Position numbers and translations under genes: made by a program. The notes beneath the pieces were generated by a model that had not been told where the DNA came from, did not search any database, and saw nothing but the letters and a program-made list of their open reading frames with translations. Shown piece by piece: positions 1-10,276 of a stretch of DNA of 64,000 nt. Within the stretch, counting starts at the first letter, position 1. The number at the start of each line of letters is the position of its first letter. Source of the DNA: Isochrysis galbana. Taxonomy: Eukaryota > Haptophyta > Isochrysidales > Isochrysidaceae. The stretch is from positions 5,494,407-5,558,406 of the forward strand of contig CM030932.1 of assembly GCA_018136815.1 (NCBI GenBank). The letters run 5' to 3'.

Positions 1-64
1 AGCGAGAGAGAGCGAGCGGCGAGGGAGAGGGAGAGGGAGAGCGAGAGCGAGAGCGAGAGCGGGA
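1..64. repeat. GA/GC-rich simple repeat
   Basis: Imperfect GAGAGC/GAGAGG hexamer array running off the left edge. The same motif forms a longer array at about 31615-31885. Confidence 0.85.
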
Positions 65-229
65 GTGGGAACGGCAAGGGAGAGGGACATTCTTTCACTA
101 CATATTTTCTACATATTTGGGCGGATTTCCTACATATTTCGACATATTTTTACAACATATTTGGGCAAGAGAAACTACATATTTCTACCTAGGCCTAGTC
201 GAGACAGAGTCGGCCGCCAGCCCAGGTGG

Positions 230-442
230 CGTAGGAGGAAGGGGGGAACGGGGAACGGATCACCGGGGGGGGGCGCGGGCCACCGGACCATATCTAAGCC
301 CTTCACCCCTATCCCCCTAGTAGTGCACGGGGGGAGCCGCCTGATGGCGGGGGGGGAAGGGCCGGGGGAGTCGGGGTGTAGAAAGTATGCTACGTGTAGG
401 TAGTGGTTCCACATTCGCCGCGAGTGCGGTAAGAATATTATG
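230..442 (+). repeat. R3 dispersed repeat copy
   Basis: Contains the R3 hallmark text (CATATCTAAGCCCTTCACC, a Pro-box-like run of C, then GTGCACGGGGGGAGCCGCC) and ends in GCGGTAAGAATATTATGAAG. Similar copies lie at 20529-20770 (reversed), 26175-26410 and 62540-62700. The ends resemble those of R5. It has no credible coding capacity. Confidence 0.75.
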
Positions 443-1297
443 AAGTTTACACCCCTTGCTTGCAGGCCACGTTCTCCCGCAGCCAACCCGCGAGCACTCG
501 GGCGTACACCTCGAACGCCCGATCCACAACTGCCCCTTCTTTCTCTGGGGTAGGGGGCAGGGGGGGATCCAGAGGCACTTCCTCTAGCGGGCTGAGCTGC
601 TGCGCCAACCGTAGCACACGGACGGTTTTCTTCCGTAGTGCCCCCGCGCCCCCTGGCGAGCCAAAGTCCTTGGGCAGGCTGGGGCGCCTTGGCCGCTTCT
701 GCGCAGGAGAGAATGGTGACATCCTCTCCCAAACCCACTGCGTGAAGCGGTGCAGGTCACCCAGAGCCCCTCTGTCCGCATGTGCCTCACCACCTGCGTC
801 CTCCCGCTCTCCTGAGGTCAAAGGATGCCCCACATCGGGGGGGGGGGGGGGGGGGGGTGGAAAAGCACAGACTGCCTCGTCCTCATCGCCGCCCTCCCGG
901 CCGCCTGCGGCATGGCAAGTCCCGCAGGCTCCAGTGGCCCGAGAGCTCCATCGCTCGCAGGAGCACGAGCGATGTCGCGGTGTCCCTCCCCCCCTCCCCC
1001 CCGAGGGGGGGCATTTCTTCAGACTACCACCTTAAGTGAATTGGATGGGGAGAGCGCCGCGAGGCGGCGCCGACGCCAGCGACAGAGCGAAATCCGGAGA
1101 GAAGAGTCTAGATTCACAGCGCCGTTCGAACGACGGTTACTGTGAAACCCAACATTTCATTCACATGATCGCAGGTAGAGTAGAGAGTAGTGAGAGGCGC
1201 TCCCGCCATCCCCGCTGAGGACTAAGTTAAAAACAAGGCGGAATTATCTGGTGGACGCGAAGCTGGCGCGGGCGGTGACGCGCCCCCGAGGGCGGCG
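443..1297. other. Intergenic, no gene recognised
   Basis: Several overlapping GC-rich frames are open here, but none shows a domain or a clear coding bias. A minus-strand frame (447-833) shares a short stretch (DFGSPGG.GALRK) with a frame at about 42770-42820 on the plus strand, suggesting a decayed repeat. There is a G tract at 838-857. The last 250 bases are the probable promoter and 5' UTR of the gene at 1298. Confidence 0.5.
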
Positions 1298-1864
1298 ATG
1301 TCTGAGTCGAGCATGACGGCCCTGGTAGAGGCGCTGCCTGCCACGCTGTCCGTAGGTGGCACCAGTATCCCGAATGGAGTCCGCATCACCTGGTCAGAGA
1401 GGGCAGATCGCCTCTCTTTCCATGCTGAGATGGTTGAGCCAGAGGATCCTTCTGTTTCTCTAAACGATGCTGGTGCCATATCCATAGATGTCCTCTCGGG
1501 CGAGCGGAATCTCCAAATCAGGCTGCAGCTATTCAGCGAAATCGATTCAGCCAAGACACGATGGTATGCGACCGGGCGTGGCATTTCCTTTGAGCTCACA
1601 AAGCTGCGGGTAGGGCGGTGGGGTGCTCTCGTTGCTGGAGTGACGCCGGCGACAATTAAGGTAGACTGGTCCCAATATATGGACGAGGACGAGGAACGCG
1701 AGGCGAAGCTGTATCCCAACGGCTACGACATATATAAAATGCGCGGTGCGATGGGTAAGGATTGGGGCTCAAACATTTCGCAAGAGCTTGCTGCGCAAAG
1801 ACAGCTTCAAGCCATCAACACAAGCCAACCCGATGACGAGGACGAGGAAATTGCGTGCTTCTGA
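1298..1864 (+). CDS. CS-domain (p23-like) co-chaperone candidate
   Basis: 188 residues, one exon. The middle of the protein (about residues 25-130) reads as a CS/p23 fold: beta-rich segments, then a conserved tail with RWGALVAG followed by the acidic block KVDWSQYMDEDEE, matching the family pattern of a Trp-containing strand, then V-D-W/F-x-x-W/Y-x-D-E-D. The C-terminus (from about 135) is charged and ends in an acidic stretch (DDEDEE), as in p23 proteins, which bind Hsp90 in the cytosol and stabilise its ATP-bound state. The start ATG opens the frame just after a GC-rich leader. The CS fold is also used by SGT1, NudC and other scaffolds, so the exact partner is not settled. No introns are evident. 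Confidence 0.68.
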   Translation: MSESSMTALVEALPATLSVGGTSIPNGVRITWSERADRLSFHAEMVEPEDPSVSLNDAGAISIDVLSGERNLQIRLQLFSEIDSAKTRWYATGRGISFELTKLRVGRWGALVAGVTPATIKVDWSQYMDEDEEREAKLYPNGYDIYKMRGAMGKDWGSNISQELAAQRQLQAINTSQPDDEDEEIACF

Positions 1865-2650
1865 TGAATGCTAGTGTGATTCTCCGTGAACGATGGTGCG
1901 GCTTCTTCTCGCTGTACTGCTAGAACCTTGCTGTGCATCAGCTAGGGCCATTTCTCGAGACCTTCTCCCTGTGTCCCCATGCTACTACTAGCACATGCAT
2001 GATTGATTGCGGGGAGGGGCCGGAACAGTTCCCCATGGTCGTGGGCTATCTCTATGAGCTCAAGGGATGAATCGGGAGAGGTTCGGGGATGTACAGTGGA
2101 CTCCTGCCCTGTAGCTGGTTGCTTCTTGATGAGTATCGCTATTGCTAGCTTAGTGGAGTGGCAGTGACTGTGTCTTGAGAGAGGAAGATATTGCTCTCTT
2201 GATAAGTGAGAGCGAAAAAAACCTCGCCTCGCCGGAGCTCGCGACGGCCGAGCTGCTGGACGCGGCGGTATTCTCGCCACACACGCGGCCCTGCGTTCTA
2301 CATCGCAGCCACGCCCCTTCGCTCTACCGACCCCTACATTCTGCCTTGCCTTCACCCCTCGTGCGCTACAAGCTACAGGATGGACCTAGGGGGACCAAAG
2401 CTAACCTCTTGTAGAAGATTTTTGATTTTTGCTAGATCTAGATCTACTGACTAGCAAGGGTCCCGTCGCGCTCCGGGTGGAGCCTTACGCAATCGCCCTA
2501 GCCCCGTGCTCTCAACCCCCCCCCCCCCCCCCTTCTTCCCTTTCTTTTTGTTCGGTTTCGGGGGGTGGGCCCGCGTACACTACACACTACACGGCACTAC
2601 CTACTACTACTACGGCCCATACATGCAGGGGCAGGTGGAGGTGGCAGATG
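1865..2650. other. Intergenic / 3' flank
   Basis: Three-prime flank of the p23-like gene. Open frames here have no recognisable product. A C tract of about 15 lies at 2517-2532. Otherwise I see nothing. Confidence 0.5.
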
Positions 2651-2654
2651 AAAA

Positions 2655-2800
2655 AATAACTGCTTAATATTCTCACCACGCGCGCGGCCCTGGACGTATA
2701 TCTCGTAGCCACGCCCGCTCTCTTTCACACTCCCTCCTCCTGCCTTGCGGCTCGTGCCCTCGTGCCCTCGTGATCTGCTACTTAGGGGCTTGCTTGGGGT
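2655..2800 (+). repeat. R5 end fragment
   Basis: Starts with GCTTAATATTCTCACC and continues with the text TAGCCACGCCC...CTTGCGGC...CTACTTAGGGGCT, also found at the beginnings of the R5 copies at about 24755 and 53697. It is a truncated copy. Confidence 0.65.
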
Positions 2801-2884
2801 TCGGGGTTTCCGGTTTCCGGTTTGAGGTTTGACCGCCCTACCACCTACCAATGGCCGATGGTCTACCAAACCAAAACCCAACAA

Positions 2885-3143
2885 AGTTTATACTTGGTTC
2901 ACGCATTGCGCATTGCGGGGCACGAGCCCCCCCCCCTCTCCACGCCTCTCCCGCCGTGGGGGAGGAACCACCCACGCTCCTGGCATGCCTGATGGCTTGC
3001 CAGGAGCCCACTGCCCTGCTGACCCACTCTCTTCCCCACAGGCTCGCTTGGATCGCGCATCCTGGCCCGGCGTGGCCAGCCCATCGCTCCAACCCCCCCT
3101 CCCACCCTGGCCCCATGGTCGACAGTCGACAGGCGGACAGGTG
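2885..3143 (-). repeat. R2 repeat fragment
   Basis: Reversed partial R2 copy beginning with AAGTTTATACTTGGTTC, the complement of the R2 terminus. It includes the shared text GAGGAACCACCCACGCTCCT and GCATGCCTGATGGC. It stops exactly where the R1 element (3144) starts, so R1 probably inserted into it or they share a junction. Confidence 0.7.
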
Positions 3144-4278
3144 AAGTCGCGTTCCGTCAAAAGAGGGCCAGTTTTTTTGTCATCCATTTGTTTTCTTTTC
3201 GAAGTGTCTGTGCTCAGGAAGGGGCGTCTGTAGTGAAATGGTGTTTTGTGTCCGCTTAGCGTTTTCGTACATAACGTTAGGTAGCCAACCCTAAACACGG
3301 TTAATATTAGTGGCACAAAGCTAATCACGCCCCACAAAGCTAATCACGCCCCCACGCCCCGCTTCTCTCAACACGCGCGGTGACTCCCCAGCTACGCGGG
3401 CTGAGTTTTCATCTTCTTCGTCTTTTTCTCACATCCCTCTTCCACGTCGTTCTCCTGGCAGGCGACGATGTCGCTCGGCTGATCTTGGATGGCGAGGTCC
3501 GTGATGCGTGAGAGGACGCTTGGCCGGTTCACTATGTAGAGCTTGCCAGCTGCTCGGCGCACTTGCACCATGGGATTCGGTTCAGCGTACGCGACCGCCA
3601 TGATGTATTCCATGCAGAGGTACGCGACGGCGGCGTGCTCTCCAATGTATCTGGTCTTTGGGACTGGGATCTTGTCGTACTCGTCGGAGTAGTCGCCGAC
3701 GAGCATGAGCTGTGCCTTGCACTAACGGCCCATGTATGGCTCGATGAGTGCCCACATCGACGGGTAGCGTTCCTTGGCCACATCCACGCGGAAATCTCCA
3801 CATCCACGGCCCATGCCAGATGCTGTGACGAGCAGCATCGCCAGGATGGCACCGCCCATGCCCTCCTCCATGTGCCCCTGAGGCTCAGGAGCGCCAGCGT
3901 GGGAGAGGCAGGGGAGGCCAGGGCCCAGCCCCAGCCTCCTCTGCCCCCTGAGCTGGCCTCCAGGAGCCGATAGGGGCTGTCCGGTTCGGCGCGCTCGACG
4001 TCGCTGCCCGAGTCGTCCGACAGGATGTCCTGCAGGGTCATCGTCTGGTGCGCGGGCGTCCCTGTGCCTGTGCGTGTCGCCGAGTCGGTCATGTGGTCTG
4101 CTCGTGCCACGCGCGCGAGGGCGAGGGGGGGGCGGCTGCGAGAGCGTGAGAGGGGTGGGGGTCGAGTGGGGTGAGGGGAGAGGAGAGGGGGAGAGAGGGC
4201 CTCTGGCCTCTGGCGAGGGGGGGGGGACATTTGATCGCTCAATTCGACTGATGTCCCACAATTGACGGAACGACACCT
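3144..4278 (-). mobile_element. R1 element, near full length
   Basis: Bounded by imperfect inverted ends: AAGTCGCGTTCCGTCAA at 3144 and, reversed, AGGTGTCGTTCCGTCAA at 4278. The same two ends bound the copy at 59192-60330. On the minus strand it carries a frame whose start region (about 4090-3980) reads MTDSATRTGTG... with an acidic LSDDSGSD stretch, and whose end (3392-3706) is the conserved R1 protein tail. The middle (3886-3977) is replaced by an R2-like stretch, so the ORF is broken. No transposase motif is recognised, so it may be non-autonomous or of an undescribed type. Confidence 0.72.
3392..3706 (-). pseudogene. R1 element ORF, C-terminal part
   Basis: 104 residues starting MLVGDYSDEYDKIPVPK and ending in a Lys-rich tail (EKKTKKMKTQPA). 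It is homologous to reading frames at 17180-17430, 40258-40669 and 59760-60206, so this is a repeat-borne protein, not a single-copy gene. Conserved blocks are YLCMEYI, VQVRRAAGKLY and QDQPSDIVA. I do not recognise the family. The upstream half is in another frame and disrupted by R2 sequence. Confidence 0.6.
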
Positions 4279-6071
4279 GAGGGGGGGGGGGGGCGGGGGT
4301 GAGTCGGGGGTGAGTTGGGGATTTGGATGGGGCGTGTGCGTAATACTTCGGCCCCTTTTCATCTATGTCCCTGGTGCCCCTCTGGTTTCTGATTGGATTT
4401 CACCCCCCCTCTGTCGAGTCGAGCGGAGCCGGAGGGCTCTGGGCCACTCCGTCGCGAGCGGCACCGGCGGTTAGCGCGGCGCCTTGGCCCTCCTCCCCGC
4501 CGGGAGTCGGGTGAATGAAATTCTGGATGGGGTCGGGCATCCCCATTTGGGTGTCTGGACTGGGAACGAACGGCGAACGAAGGGCTGTGGGGCGGTGAGG
4601 TGCTCCTAGCGGCCCTAGTGTGTTGGATAGTAAGAGATTGTTAGACCTACAAAGAACTCTTCCCTCAGGGAGGGAGCCTAGGCTGCTTGAGTGCAGCGAC
4701 GCAGCGAACAACGACGGACAACGGAGCTGAGAACAACAGGATACACCGACTCACGAACACACCGGAATCATTCACCCAAACCAAGCAAATTATCAAGCAA
4801 CCGCGACCCCAAATCACCGATAACTCAAACACGTCGCGAGAGACGGAGAGAGAGAGCGAGAGAGAGAGAGAGACTCCGCAGCGACGGCCGGAGCGTGTCT
4901 CCGTTGTAACTTCCCACGTAGCGGAGAGTCCGAAGGGGAGCGTCATGTCGCGCGACCACGGCGATCACTTTGGATACAGATCGCGACGAGATATCTTTCT
5001 TCACGACCGAATAAATCTTGCCGTTGAGCGTGAACCTTCTAGACGCTTCTAACGAACAACCCTGAGTAGCAACCAAGGGGAAGAAACACCAAAGGGGCCA
5101 GGGGCTTGCATGTAACTTGCATCAAGGGGAAAGATTCCCTCACCTAGGAAGCGAACCTACACCGATCTCCAAGGGGAGATGGCAAATTAAACCTCAAATC
5201 TCGAGCGGCTAGAGCAACCGACTCGCTCGCCAAAAACCTTGACCGAGAAGAAAGAAGCAAGGACCTACAAGCCAAGGGCAGCGGACCTAGGGAATGTGAG
5301 AGGAAATTTCCGAACGCCAACGCGAACGCCAAACGCGGGAAGGCAACGAAACCCTAACCAGGCCAAGCGGAACCTACGAAGAACAGGCCTGGACGACAAC
5401 GAAAGTGAAAGTGAGCAAGTCCCAAGCAAGAACCGGAACTCAACAAGAAACAACAAGCCTTGCAAGAAGCTAAACAAGCCTTCACAAGGTAACCCGAGAG
5501 CCTGAGACAAGCGCGCGGCGAGTGACAGGCAACCTGGCTCCTTTGGGTCAAGATTACCCGAAAGGAGGAAACCTGGAATCTAGACCTGACAAACAGGCTA
5601 GACGGAACGAAACGAGAACTCGAATTCTAGATCGCTAGGGACGAACCCTACCAACCTAGATGTACCTGAGCTTCGCCGTGTGGCCGCACGACGAAGGACC
5701 TGGAAATAAGAGCCTAGAAATCGCATCATCTAGGATGAATGCGACACCCTCCCCCTCCGGAGGGCGCACGCACGGTCCCCGCGCGGGGGAAGTCGATGTG
5801 CGCACGCGGCGTGCCATGTTGACGAAGTTGTCCAGATGCGCGCCCCCTATGTGCACGCATCCCCGCTTGTCCCAGTCGCAATCACACGCCTGGCGCACGC
5901 ATGGGATTCCCCCGCGGGACGACACCTCATAGCGGCTTGTTTCTCGGCGTGCGGACACTTCCATGCACACGCACGGCGCCCCCGCGGGGGGACCGATGCA
6001 CGCACGTCTGTGGAAAAAAAACTCACCTCTTGTAGGAAAGACGCGACATGCCGCTATTGGGTATTCGTCAT
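4279..6071. other. Repeat-like, no gene recognised
   Basis: 4279-4680 is GC-rich with G tracts. 4690-5660 has a clear strand bias: the plus strand is rich in A, G and C and poor in T, with runs such as GAGAGAGAG at 4845-4870 and a Lys/Arg/Asn-rich open frame (5239-5505). This resembles a decayed retroelement leader more than a gene, but no RT, integrase or gag motif is visible. 5820-6010 contains hairpin-forming GCGCACGCACGGCGCCCCCGC text that recurs at 17130-17180 and 32640-32900. Confidence 0.4.
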
Positions 6072-6303
6072 TGTACCTTTGGGTATCGTGATTAGCTTTG
6101 TGCTCATCTTTGTAATAATAATACTCATTTTCATGTGAGAAATTGTTAAGACATTCCTATATGAAAAAAAAACAAGCTAAAACGGTGATACCTCACTCGA
6201 TAAATCGAATAGCGCGCGCTCTGCGCGCCGCGTCCTCTCGCCTATACTAGCACTGAGTAAAAACAAAACGATCACCTGGCCCTCTTTTGACGGAACGCGA
6301 CTT
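6072..6303 (+). repeat. R1 3'-end fragment
   Basis: Begins in the R1 text CGTGATTAGCTTTGTGCTCATC and ends in the R1 terminus CCCTCTTTTGACGGAACGCGACTT. It carries the non-coding R1 tail only. Confidence 0.7.
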
Positions 6304-6654
6304 GAGAAGGGCCGGGGAAGTGGGGGTGTAGAAAGTTTTGCTGCGTGAGTGGAAAGCAAAGGGACCATGGCCACGTGTGCGGTGAGACTATTAAGATTTT
6401 AAAAATCTACCAAACCAAAACTTGTGCTGGGATTGTTATGCTGGGGCTGGGGATGGGTGGGACGGGCCTTTTATTGGTGTTGTTAGTGTGCTTTTGATTG
6501 GCGGCAAGAGTCGGATTGCCATTTTGTGGGGGCCCCGCCAGTCAGTACTCTATCTAGAGTAGAGCAGAGTAGTAGAGTAGAGAGTAGAGAGAGAGAGTGT
6601 AGAGTGTGTGTAGAGTATGAGTATGAGTATGTGTATGTGTATGTGCGTCAGTGT

Positions 6655-6830
6655 TTTCTTGTTCTTGTTGTGTGAGTATAACCTTAGTGCTGGTGCTGAG
6701 GGACCGAAGCCCTTCGACGGCAACGGAGCCCCTAGCCCGCGACGGGGGTATGCGCGGTTGGCCCATGGCTCGTCCGGTGTAAGGTATGTGGCTAGTGGCT
6801 AGTGGCTAGGGATGCTATACTTGTAGCTAA
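6655..6830 (+). repeat. R7 repeat copy upstream of the glycosyltransferase
   Basis: Shares a stretch of about 170 bp (GGCAACGGAGCCCCT, GCGCGGTTGG.CCATGGCTCGTCCGGTGTA, TGGCTAGGGATGCTA) with 22780-22960, which lies upstream of NDUFS7. It ends about 150 bp before the start codon at 6977. It could be a small repeat or a shared 5' regulatory segment. Confidence 0.6.
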
Positions 6831-6976
6831 CTTAATGTCCTACGACGCTATAAGTTCTAACGATGTGTGTTGGTGGTGTTCTGTTGGGTTCTTTGACGAA
6901 ACAGAAGGGAGAAGATGGGGGGGGGGAGGGTGGGAGGGAGGGAGAGAGGCGGCGAGGCGGGAAAGCCGCGAGGCCG

Positions 6977-9034
6977 ATGCTCATCCTGCTGGGCTCGCTG
7001 CTCGCGCACGCGGTGTACTCGCTGATCATCCTCTTTGTGATATTTGGGTTGATCGAACGCCTCGGCTTCTGCGTCGTCAGCCTCTTCCGCTGCGGCCGCG
7101 CGCCCACGCTCCCAACGAATGGCAGCGCCGAGCGGCGGTTGCCGTCTGCAACGAGCGTCTGTGTGCAGCTGCCCATGTTCAACGAGCGCGCGGTGGCGAC
7201 GCGCTCGATTGACGCGGCATGCCGTCTGAGATGGCCCTACGGCTCGTTCGAGGTGCAGGTGCTCGACGACTCGACCGATGCGGAGGTGCGTACCAAGGTG
7301 GATGCGGCGGCCGCCATGTGGCGCTCACGCGGCGTCCGCTGCGAGGTGGTCCGGCGCGCGCGCCGCGACGGCTACAAGGCGGGTGCGCTGGAGTATGGGC
7401 GTAAGCAGACGTCAGCTGAGTTTCTTGCACTCTTCGACGCCGACTTTGTGCCGGAGCCTGACTTTCTCCTGCGGACAATCCCTTCTTTCTTCGGCTCAGA
7501 CGGCGAGCCACTGCTTGACCTGGCCCTTGTCCAAGGCCAGTGGGCCCATTTGAACGCCCTTGACTCGCTTCTGACGCTTTCGCAATCGCTCTCGCTCGAC
7601 GATCACCACTCCGCGCAAATGGTCTGGCGCTCGGCAATCGTGGGATTCGTCAATTTCACGGGGACCGCAGGTGTGTGGCGTGCGGCCGCCATCGAGCACG
7701 CTGGAGGCTGGCGCGCAGCGAGCTTGGTTGAGGACTGCGAGCTCTCCTTCCGTGTCCTGTTTGCGGGCTACCGCACAACGTTCGCTGAGGTTCCTGTTCC
7801 CGCCGAGCTCCCGGCCTCGCTATCCGCGTATAAGGCGCAACAGCGGCGCTGGACCTTTGGATGGGCGCAGCTCATCCGGTTGCACGGCGCAGAGCTCCTC
7901 TTTGGATTCCGCTGCCCCCTCCTGAAGAAGCTGCACCTTTGCTTCCACATGTGCCTGTCTGTGCAGTGGCCCCTCTGGATGGCATGGCAACTGGCTGTGC
8001 CGTGGCTTGCTTACCACAAACTTCTCTTTTACACGTATGACCATCCCGGTATGTGAGGGCACAGCTGCATGCGACACGTTGGTTTTCGCCCATACACCCC
8101 TACTGCACACTTAGTTCGTGTACTCCGACACCTTGCCCGCTACCCCACCCCAGGTTTGCTCTATATGGCGCCGATCTTCCTTCACATGACTGTGTCAAGC
8201 ATCGTTGCCTGCATTGCTCTTGGCCGGCGCTACGTCGCACCCCTGCGGCAGCATGGCTCCGCTGCAGGTTTGCTGTTAGCTCCCTTGCTACTGCTCAGAG
8301 TGGTGCCGGCGGCAGTTGTCGCCGCCGGAATGCTGCCCCACCAATGCTGCGCGTGGGTGGAGGGAATACTTACCACTGCTGAGGCGGAATTCGAAACGAC
8401 GCCGAAAAATGGATCTGTCGGCACCGGGAATCAGGATTTCTTCAAGGCTGATTGTGGTCTTACCAAAGCATGCAACAGAGGTGTAGGAGGCGAGCCTTGC
8501 AATGGCAGCGCCACTGCTGCTCAGCAGGTCGCGCGCAGAGCCTCGCCTTTGGCCCTACCGGGCGGGGCTGCTGCTGTAGCAGCTGCGCCATCCGGCCGTC
8601 GGGCGCTCCTGCCCGTTAGCTCTATCGTTGAGAGTGCATATGTTGCGTATCACTTCATTTGGTGTGCCGTCTTCTTTGCCTCCGGCTCTAGCGCCAATGC
8701 ATGGCGGATCTTGTGGCCGGCTGCTGCTGTTATTTGCTTGTGGCCTACAGGCGAGACGGCTCGTCAACTGGCGGATGGATTGATGATGAATAGCGATAGG
8801 CCAACAGGCGTTTCCGTGCTTCCTGCGCCGGGAGGCCCTACCATTTCGAAGATGTACGTTCTTTCGCAATATCACGAGCCTCTCCTTACCGCTAGCGAAA
8901 GGCACGAAGACGACACGGGGACCAGCCACCTAGACACAGTACAAACATCCACTGTAGCAACGCCAGTGCTGATCCCATCAGCTGTAGGTGCTGCGCTTGG
9001 CTGCGCCTATGATGAGAACGCCACGAATGTCTAA
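6977..9034 (+). CDS. CslA-like GT2 beta-glycan (glucomannan-type) synthase
   Basis: Two exons (6977-8048, 8154-9034) joined across a 105-bp GT-AG intron in which the frame continues perfectly; 650 residues. Family 2 processive glycosyltransferase: an N-terminal membrane helix (residues 3-25), LPMFNE (65-70), catalytic Asp pairs DD (97-98) and DAD (154-156), GTAGVWR (229-235), VEDCELSFR with the catalytic base (251-259), and QQRRW (288-292), the Q-x-x-R-W acceptor motif. The C-terminal exon adds more membrane helices and the ETTPKNG signature usual after them in CslA/CslC. These enzymes use GDP-mannose or UDP-glucose to make beta-1,4 glycan in the Golgi; the donor cannot be read from sequence. 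I chose the ATG at 6977 because the upstream in-frame extension is a low-complexity Gly/Arg run. R7 lies in its upstream region. Confidence 0.88.
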
Positions 9035-10276
9035 TATGCGTAAGCCGCAATCTTCTGGGCGAACCACCTAGGAGACTTTGGGGCCTACGGATGATGCAGC
9101 ATGGCGTTAGAACGCCAACCGCACTAAAGGTTTGCTGAGTAGCTACCAGCTCCAGTTGTATAATGGAGCTCGGGCAAAGGACCACCGCAAAGGACCACCG
9201 GTCACTACCGGCTGCGGTATTTGTGACGTCGCTGAGCGGATTGCCTTGCTGAGTGGTGTGCCTCTCCTCGGTCGCATAGCGATAGTCCGCGGCACGCGCA
9301 ACTTGTGATGTACGCGGAGTTGCTCATGTTGGACGCAAATCACAACAGGGCACGCTTCCGTGCGGCAGTGCTCACTCCCCAAGCGTTTCCACGGCTTTGA
9401 AGACAACTTGACCCAACACAAGGAGAGCAAAAACGCGTGCTATCGAGGGGAAGAAGCTACTGGTTATTACACCGGCTTGTCGCATGGCCTTGCCGCCAGT
9501 CTGGATCTATGTCTCAAAGCTGTGTCACACATACATTAGTCGATGCATAGCATGCTCCATGGATGGTAAGCAAGTCCCACAAACATGATTCTTGGACATG
9601 ACGTATCCCATGTCCCATGCATGAGAAGTAGTAGCCGTTTCATATGAAAGGACTCATAACAAGAGGATAAAAGCTCGCCGAGAGACTGACTTCATCATTG
9701 GCCCTTTGATGACGAGCAGCACTCCGACGTTCTCCTCGCCGCCTGCCACAAGGTAGCCCCCTGCGCACCGATCTCAAATCTGGCGCTTGAAGGCGCAGGC
9801 GCTTTTGCCAAAGAAAACGCTATGCAGGCGCAAGCATAGTACCGGCAATAGAATGGCCCGCTCCGTTAGCGCTAGCGACAGCCCCAATCCCACTCGCCCA
9901 CTCAACCATCTCCACACGCGCAGTGGCGCGCCGTAATACGCAAGTGCAAGCATGCGCACTTGCGCTAGTTGGGCGTGCGCAGTGTATTATGCTATCACGA
10001 GTCACGAGCGCGGCGAGCAACTTAGCAGGCATAAAGTTGTAAGCAAGGAGATGGTCTGGAGAGTCCCAAAAATACATTACCCTATGCACAAGCACGAGCA
10101 GCAAGCATACAGTAGTTACGCTAAACTACTAGCGCACACCCTTTAGCTCTAGAACGTGGGCGCGAAATGCTTTTCATGAAAACAAGGAAACGTCCTCTAA
10201 CGTAGACTCGAGTTCACTATGGAATATCAGTGGAAGATGGCACAGCAAGGAAATCCCCATATGAATTCGTTCAGTG
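9035..10276. other. Convergent intergenic region
   Basis: Lies between two 3' ends. No credible gene. 9770-9960 has inverted GCGCAGGCGC/GCGCTTTTGCC-type stretches and a run of short repeats (AAGTGCAAGCATGCGCACTTGCGC) that can fold; I see no known RNA. Confidence 0.5.
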